Assembly: GCF_050948175.1 (NCBI RefSeq)
Contig: NC_135199.1
Span: 9,180,501 to 9,244,500 of the forward strand
Reading direction: 5' to 3'
DNA from: Xylocopa sonorina
Lineage: Eukaryota; Arthropoda; Insecta; Hymenoptera; Apidae
DNA length: 64,000 bases
A program made the position numbers and the translations under genes. Below, one piece after another: positions 59,158 through 64,000 of the stretch. The stretch's first letter is position 1. Each line of letters begins with the position of its first letter. The notes below the pieces were generated by a model, which saw nothing but the letters and a program-made list of their open reading frames with translations, did not search any database and had not been told where the DNA came from.

Positions 59158-59480
59158 AATTTTTGAAAACCAACGATTAAGCTTCGCGTAACTTCGATCT
59201 TTCCACGGTATTCATCGCTGCGTCGTTGTAACTAGAAAATTATTAACTTCTGCCACTTGTTTTCACTGTATCCGACTGTTTCTCTCGATTCTCTCTCGTG
59301 GAAACACTCGCAGACTTTGAACCTTTTTTGCTCCCCTCTCGTCACCCGTTACCCTAATTTCGATACGTGTGTGCAGAGGGGCTGAAACAGTGGAGGGGCC
59401 TTACAAAAGCTCAATTACACGGCTGCTCGAAAAGAGAAAACTTGGAAAGTTCGTGATTGTTTAACGTTTCACGAGCGAAC

Positions 59481-59502
59481 GAGAGAGAGAGAGAGAGAGA
59501 GA
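59481..59502. repeat. (GA)11 microsatellite
   Basis: 22 bp of pure GA, about 320 bp right of the inverted-repeat cluster. Confidence 0.93.
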
Positions 59503-61454
59503 ACTGAAAACGCGTTACGGTGAGTGAACGAAGCACCATTTAACCGACGGCGCGATTTTAAAGTCATTTGGCACAGTTAAAAGACCCGACCAAAGAACTC
59601 ATTACCGGAAAATGAATGGTCGTTGAAATTTTCATTGTCTTCGGGACTTAGCTCGAAATGTGCAATGCGATTCGTGCCCGCGCGCTAGGGATCGAACGAT
59701 ACAGGGTGAAACGGTGGCGGGGGTGGTAAATTGGAACGAATTCACGGCGGACGAGTGTTGCCGCGAAAGATATTTCCAACCACTTGACTTCGATGGCGAT
59801 TCATTTGTTTTATTTACCTTAACCCTTTTAAAATTCCATCGATAAATTTATCCCCGGAGCGGAGCACCGCATTCAGGCCGTTCCGCGACGGAATTTATCG
59901 TTTTCCAATGTGACACAGGCGGCTGGCGTTGCCTTTCGAGCCAAACATTTGTTAATCGTCCGCATCGAAGGGGCGATAACTTTCTCTGCCAGACTGTACC
60001 CACGGTGGATACGTTCGAAACGATGAGTCCGCGTTCGGTGCACGCGTTAAACGACGGGGGATTGCGTCCCGTTGACGTCACAGGACACGTCGCTCAAAGG
60101 CTGAGAATGGCCGGAAGTCGTGAAATGGGATTACCTGTTCCTACGTACGCGACCGTACCAAGGTGATAATTGAATAGATAGCCGACGTCGTTGCCTCCAC
60201 CCACTCTCTTCTTCGATTTTCCTTCGTTAGCCGCCGCAATGTGTGCCGTTCCTTCTCCCCTTTTCTTTTTCAACAGCGAAACAATGAAAAATCTTGTCCC
60301 ACGGTAATTTAATACAAGACGCTTGGCTGGTTTAACTCGATCGCCCGCGCGCAGGGAAATTAAGTTTGATTTTTGTCAAGCCCTTCTGTGTTATTTAAAC
60401 CGCGGCAAAATTTATTTTCCGCGCCACGCTCGCTCGTATATTCCCGAGATCGTCGCGTAAGTTAAAATCGCTTTGGTTCCAAGTTTCAACAATAATCCTG
60501 CCGATTAATTAAATCTCCGCAACCGAGCTGCTTCGAGAAGCTTCGAAATAAACTTTCACCCGGCCCTGTCCTAATCTCGCGAGGACCGTAACCTTCCAGC
60601 CGTCAACCTGCCCAATGATTATCCCGACTATTAATCAAATCTCCAATATCGCGACCGCCGTGTCTACAACCCCCTCAAGCCAAACTCCACCCCAATTCTG
60701 GCCACGGTATCGTCGCCCCCTCCAACTGAGAGCTACGAAAAACGCGCGACGTCCCCGTCGTCGAAAGCTTCCGCCCTCTTCATCCGTCGAATTCGTTACC
60801 GTTCTCTCGACGACGAGCAGCGGTCGCGAGAGGGAGAAGGGCTTTGGGGGTTGACGAGCGTTCCAACCAGACCAACCGCGACGTTTTCGTTTCCTCGTTT
60901 CGTCTCGCGACGGGCAAGAGAGGGATCCGATTAACGAGGACGGTTTAACACGCGTCCCCGTGCCTCTAGTGTCCTCCGCGCGACACGCGAAGGGGGTGCG
61001 TGTGCGTGGACGACGGTTTCTACACGTGTACCGCGGGTATTTCTTGCGACGCGCGCGCGGTACCCTCCTTTTGATCTCTTTTTAGCCGTCGAGTGCAATC
61101 GAGGCCCCGGTTCGCGCGGGTTTCAAGCACCAACGGAGCCACGAGAGGGAAACACGCTCGGGGACCACGGCGAATACGGGGTACCAACGTAGGGGGAGGC
61201 GGCCTCGTCGGGGTTTGCATGTGTTTCGACTAATTAACATACGTGAAAATCCTCTTAATTGGGTGATTAAACGCCTGCGGAGACACTCTAATGGGGAACC
61301 ACCCCTCCATCGTCCCCCTTCTTTTTTCTGCTCCTTTCTTCGCCCCGCGCCCCTCCTGTTTCGAACAGAGAGAGAGAGAGCTGCCTTTTCGACCACCGAC
61401 TCGCCGCTTTTATTTTCGATCCTTATCGCCCGCGTTACTTCTAACGTTCCTCGA

Positions 61455-61478
61455 AGAGAGAGAGAGAGAGAGAGAGAG
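61455..61478. repeat. (AG)12 microsatellite
   Basis: 24 bp of AG followed by a G-run. A shorter (AG)7-8 lies at about 61366-61381. Confidence 0.92.
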
Positions 61479-62082
61479 GGGGGGAGAGGTAGAAAGGGAG
61501 AAAAAGAGTCGGCCCTTCTACCGTGCGCCTCTTCAAAGGGTTAAAAATGAAACAGCGAGCGAAGATCGCTTCTACAACGGTACCAGTGCCTTTTGGCAAC
61601 CGTATTGTGGGTCCATAGCGGAGTACCTCCGCGGTTAAACATTTGTTTTTCGTAATTGCTCGTCCTCCTTTGCACGCAACGCGCGCGCTCGCGTGCAGGC
61701 CGCATCTCGTATTATTAATAAATATAGTTTTTTAAGCCGTAAGCAAAAAATATAAGGATAATTGCTGTTTGCGAGCGGGGCCGCGCCGGTTTTCGCGCGG
61801 ATTTCGCGAAATACCCGGGCAAGACCGATCATTCTCAGCGGGCAGCCGTTTTTCTAATTAAATGGCCGCGTCGGTAAATAAAGTTGAAGCGGAATTTACG
61901 TCAGCTCGATAGCCGGCCGCTCGCAATTACTTGCGCAAAGTTACCGCGAGCCGGATCGGTTCGATACCGGTCAGTCGTTCTCGCGCACGTTTCTCCTCAC
62001 CCCCTCTTTTTTTCTCACCGCGTGGCGATGGTGGTCCTTTTTTTTCTTTTTTCAATTCCCCCCTTTTTTCTCTCCCTCTCTC

Positions 62083-62102
62083 ACTCTCTCTCTCTCTCTC
62101 TC
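62083..62102. repeat. (CT)10 microsatellite
   Basis: CT dinucleotides after a T-rich and C-rich stretch (62036-62080). Confidence 0.88.
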
Positions 62103-63832
62103 GTAAGGGAAGGGAAAGGATTAAGCGATCGCGCGTGTCTCAGCGGACAAGCTTCGATCCTCGAACGAGGGAAATCGCGAACGGGCCACGGGGGTGTTTA
62201 GCGCCGCTCATAACGAAGTATTTGCGTAGCTCGGTTTACTTGGCTCGCCGGGCGGCGTAATTAGGGAAGTTGAAGGGACTTTTGATGGGACTTCGGCTAT
62301 CCGAACTATTTACGAAGCGAAGACAAATGGAAATTATGTTTTCTTGTTCGCGAGACGTCGCGCGAAACGACGCAGACGACGGGGATAAGGGAGGAAAGGG
62401 CGGGCTGCGGGGTGGCAGAGGGACCAGGGCCGCTTCGCTTACCCGGTGATTTTATCCCGAAATAAAATATTTACGGCGTCTTCGTTAACTTCCACTTTCC
62501 GAAACTTACCGACAGTTTTTCCAGGAAACATTTAATTAAACCGGTTTTGTTTACCAGTTTACTTTACATCCGGCTACCGGTGTTAAAACGGCCGTGTGTG
62601 TTCCTTTGTTAATTGCTTCCACCGTCCTCGTTTCCCTTACTTCGTTCTTAATTACTGACGGCCACCCCTGGCGACTCTGTGTCGTTTCGTTTGTTAAACA
62701 GCTGACGACCATTGGTCCGACATTTCTTTCTATCTCAGCGATATCAGCACGGATGGGAATATTTAAGAAATATCTAAGAAAATACGATCGAATTAGAGAA
62801 ACTTCGAAACGTTGTCGTGCCATTCTGCGTTGTCAGTAGCCATCTCGAAGATACGACAAGGTGTAATAGATCAACGATTCGAATGGTTTGATCGCATAAG
62901 CAAAGGATATGTGTCATTTACCGTGCCATCTGGCTTTCGACAACGCCAATTTTCACCACTTCCCCTCTAATCGATCTCATATAAAATTTAGTCCGCTATA
63001 TCGATCGCGAACATCTCCGCGTCTAATTATTTCCACCTCGAAACGTGTACGAGGGTGCTATCGCGACATATATCTTTCCAAACGATTAACGATCTAAAAA
63101 AAGGAAAACTGTTCACAGATCAGACCTATCGCGCGAGATTATCAATGAATTAATTAAAAACGCACGTTTAATCGACCACTTCCGTTGTTCCATTCGATCG
63201 TCCGAGCTTTGTTTAATCGTTTACATGTTTTAACGGACTCGGTCGCCGGTCGAAGAGTTTCGTTATCGAAAGTTCCTGCGAGAGGCGTCCAGCTTCGCTC
63301 AGAGTTTCGACCGGTAATCGAAGCCTGGACGGCAGTTCTTTCTCTGGAAGCGGAAGCTCGTTTCACCCCCCGTCTCGTTGTTCGAATTCCGCGAGCCCGC
63401 CGCGCGTCTTTGACCCGCTCCTCTAATTTAAACTGGCCCCAGACGAGCCTGCTCGCGTGTCGTCCTCCAAGTATTTTCTGCAATTAAATTGACATCTCGT
63501 TCGTCAGGGAAAAGTATGATCTGTGGAGAAAGGGAGGGACGATGGGAGGGAGGGGACGCGAGCTTCCCTCTGATCTAAATCGGTCCCGCGAAATTCGCGG
63601 AATTTTGGCACGCCCGCCATCCGGAAGGCATTCCGAATGTTCGTCAATCTTTTGTCGTTTACGTTACATTGTGGCCACGGAGAATTCGTTTAGCTGGTTT
63701 TATCCTTTACGATCATGTATATAAAAAAAAAAATGTTATCACCGTTGTGATGATGAATTATGTATAACAATTTAAGTATTCTGGATGCGAGATTGTTGTG
63801 ATACATCGAATGAGAAATGTATATTGTTTCAG

Positions 63833-63919
63833 ACTTGAGACCTGGTGACATGGAACTTCAGTCTTCTACGCAGCTTCACTGAAACTTCCGTCGTCCAGTC
63901 TGGAGTGGCAGTTAAAAAG
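63833..63919 (+). other. Candidate internal non-coding exon (5' UTR or lncRNA)
   Basis: An 87-nt segment is bounded by an acceptor (TATATTGTTTCAG, ending 63832) and a near-perfect donor (AAAAAG|GTACGT, from 63920). The three forward frames meet stops: TGA as the second codon in frame 1, TGG TGA in frame 2, and CAC TGA in frame 3. It therefore cannot be an internal coding exon. It holds one ATG (GACATGGAA) opening a 10-codon ORF, so as a 5' UTR exon it would carry a short upstream ORF. The minus strand lacks matching splice signals, which fixes the direction. The parent gene is not recognisable; its next exon lies beyond the right edge. The splice sites are seen; that the exon is used is inferred. 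Confidence 0.5.
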
Positions 63920-64000
63920 GTACGTGGCACGTGTTACGTTTTATAATTGAACATATTTTTTCAATATTACTTAAATTGGGATACAATGTTTGCGAGAAGA
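63920..64000 (+). other. Start of the downstream intron
   Basis: GTACGTGGCACGTG begins with a strong donor and then becomes AT-rich (TTTTATAATTG, AATATTTTTTCAATATT), as expected of intron sequence. It runs off the window. Confidence 0.45.

Larger units (their letters stand above)
59160..63832. other. Non-coding sequence, probably intron before the right-edge exon
   Basis: If the exon at 63833 is real, at least the right part of this stretch is intron. It contains GA/CT repeats (59481, 61455, 62083) and AT-rich sequence at 62840-63180 and 63710-63830. A short frame at 62594-62839 begins with a hydrophobic stretch but has no other support. Confidence 0.5.

Noticed and set aside
59139..59160. 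Rho-independent terminator
   Set aside because: The shape fits, but the window is clearly animal nuclear DNA, where this mechanism does not operate. Kept only as a hairpin.
61908..61980. tRNA-like T-arm (ATCGG-TTCGATA-CCGGT at 61955-61971)
   Set aside because: The T-arm pairs, but the matching acceptor stem has two mismatches, position 8 is not T, and no clean A box or anticodon arm is present.
63747..63830. Box C-like GTGATGATGA, possible C/D snoRNA in the last intron
   Set aside because: No box D (CTGA) with a terminal stem at a plausible distance.
1..64000. CRISPR arrays, bacterial defence systems, viral or intact transposon genes
   Set aside because: No regularly spaced repeats, operon-like gene packing, reverse transcriptase, transposase or capsid motifs were seen. 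The periodic repeats are microsatellites.

Overview
The window looks like nuclear DNA of an insect, most probably a hymenopteran (bee, wasp or ant). Three things suggest this: a complete spliceosomal U6 snRNA almost identical to the insect consensus, very dense CpG and TCGA/CGCG words (typical of CpG-rich hymenopteran genomes), and many long pure (GA)n/(CT)n microsatellites. The species cannot be named from this sequence alone.

The window is almost entirely non-coding. I found no protein-coding gene that I can support. Open reading frames are many but patternless. They overlap on both strands, are rich in Arg/Ser/Pro through GC-rich DNA or repeats, and show no recognisable domain. The window fits an intron or intergenic desert of a large, probably developmental, locus.

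Layout. 1-17100: non-coding, with a CpG-dense block at about 4340-4860 and a pyrimidine/trinucleotide-rich block at about 13000-14240. 17105-17294: a compact U6 snRNA unit with a CTCF-like site, a TATA box at -31 to -24, a 107-nt RNA and a T6 Pol III terminator. 17295-63832: non-coding again, holding microsatellites, a 42-bp alternating pyrimidine-purine tract (45137-45178), a diverged 40-bp direct repeat (43761 and 44139), and an unusual three-arm structure at 59052-59130 in which one arm can pair with either neighbour. 63833-63919: a good candidate spliced exon with stops in all three frames, so a UTR or lncRNA exon of a plus-strand transcript continuing to the right.

The U6 gene is the only confident gene and is a self-contained Pol III unit. 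The right-edge exon suggests that at least the last part of the window is intron of a Pol II transcript. Nothing resembles a bacterial operon, CRISPR array, defence system, virus or intact transposon. Coordinates, base composition and structures were read by eye without software.
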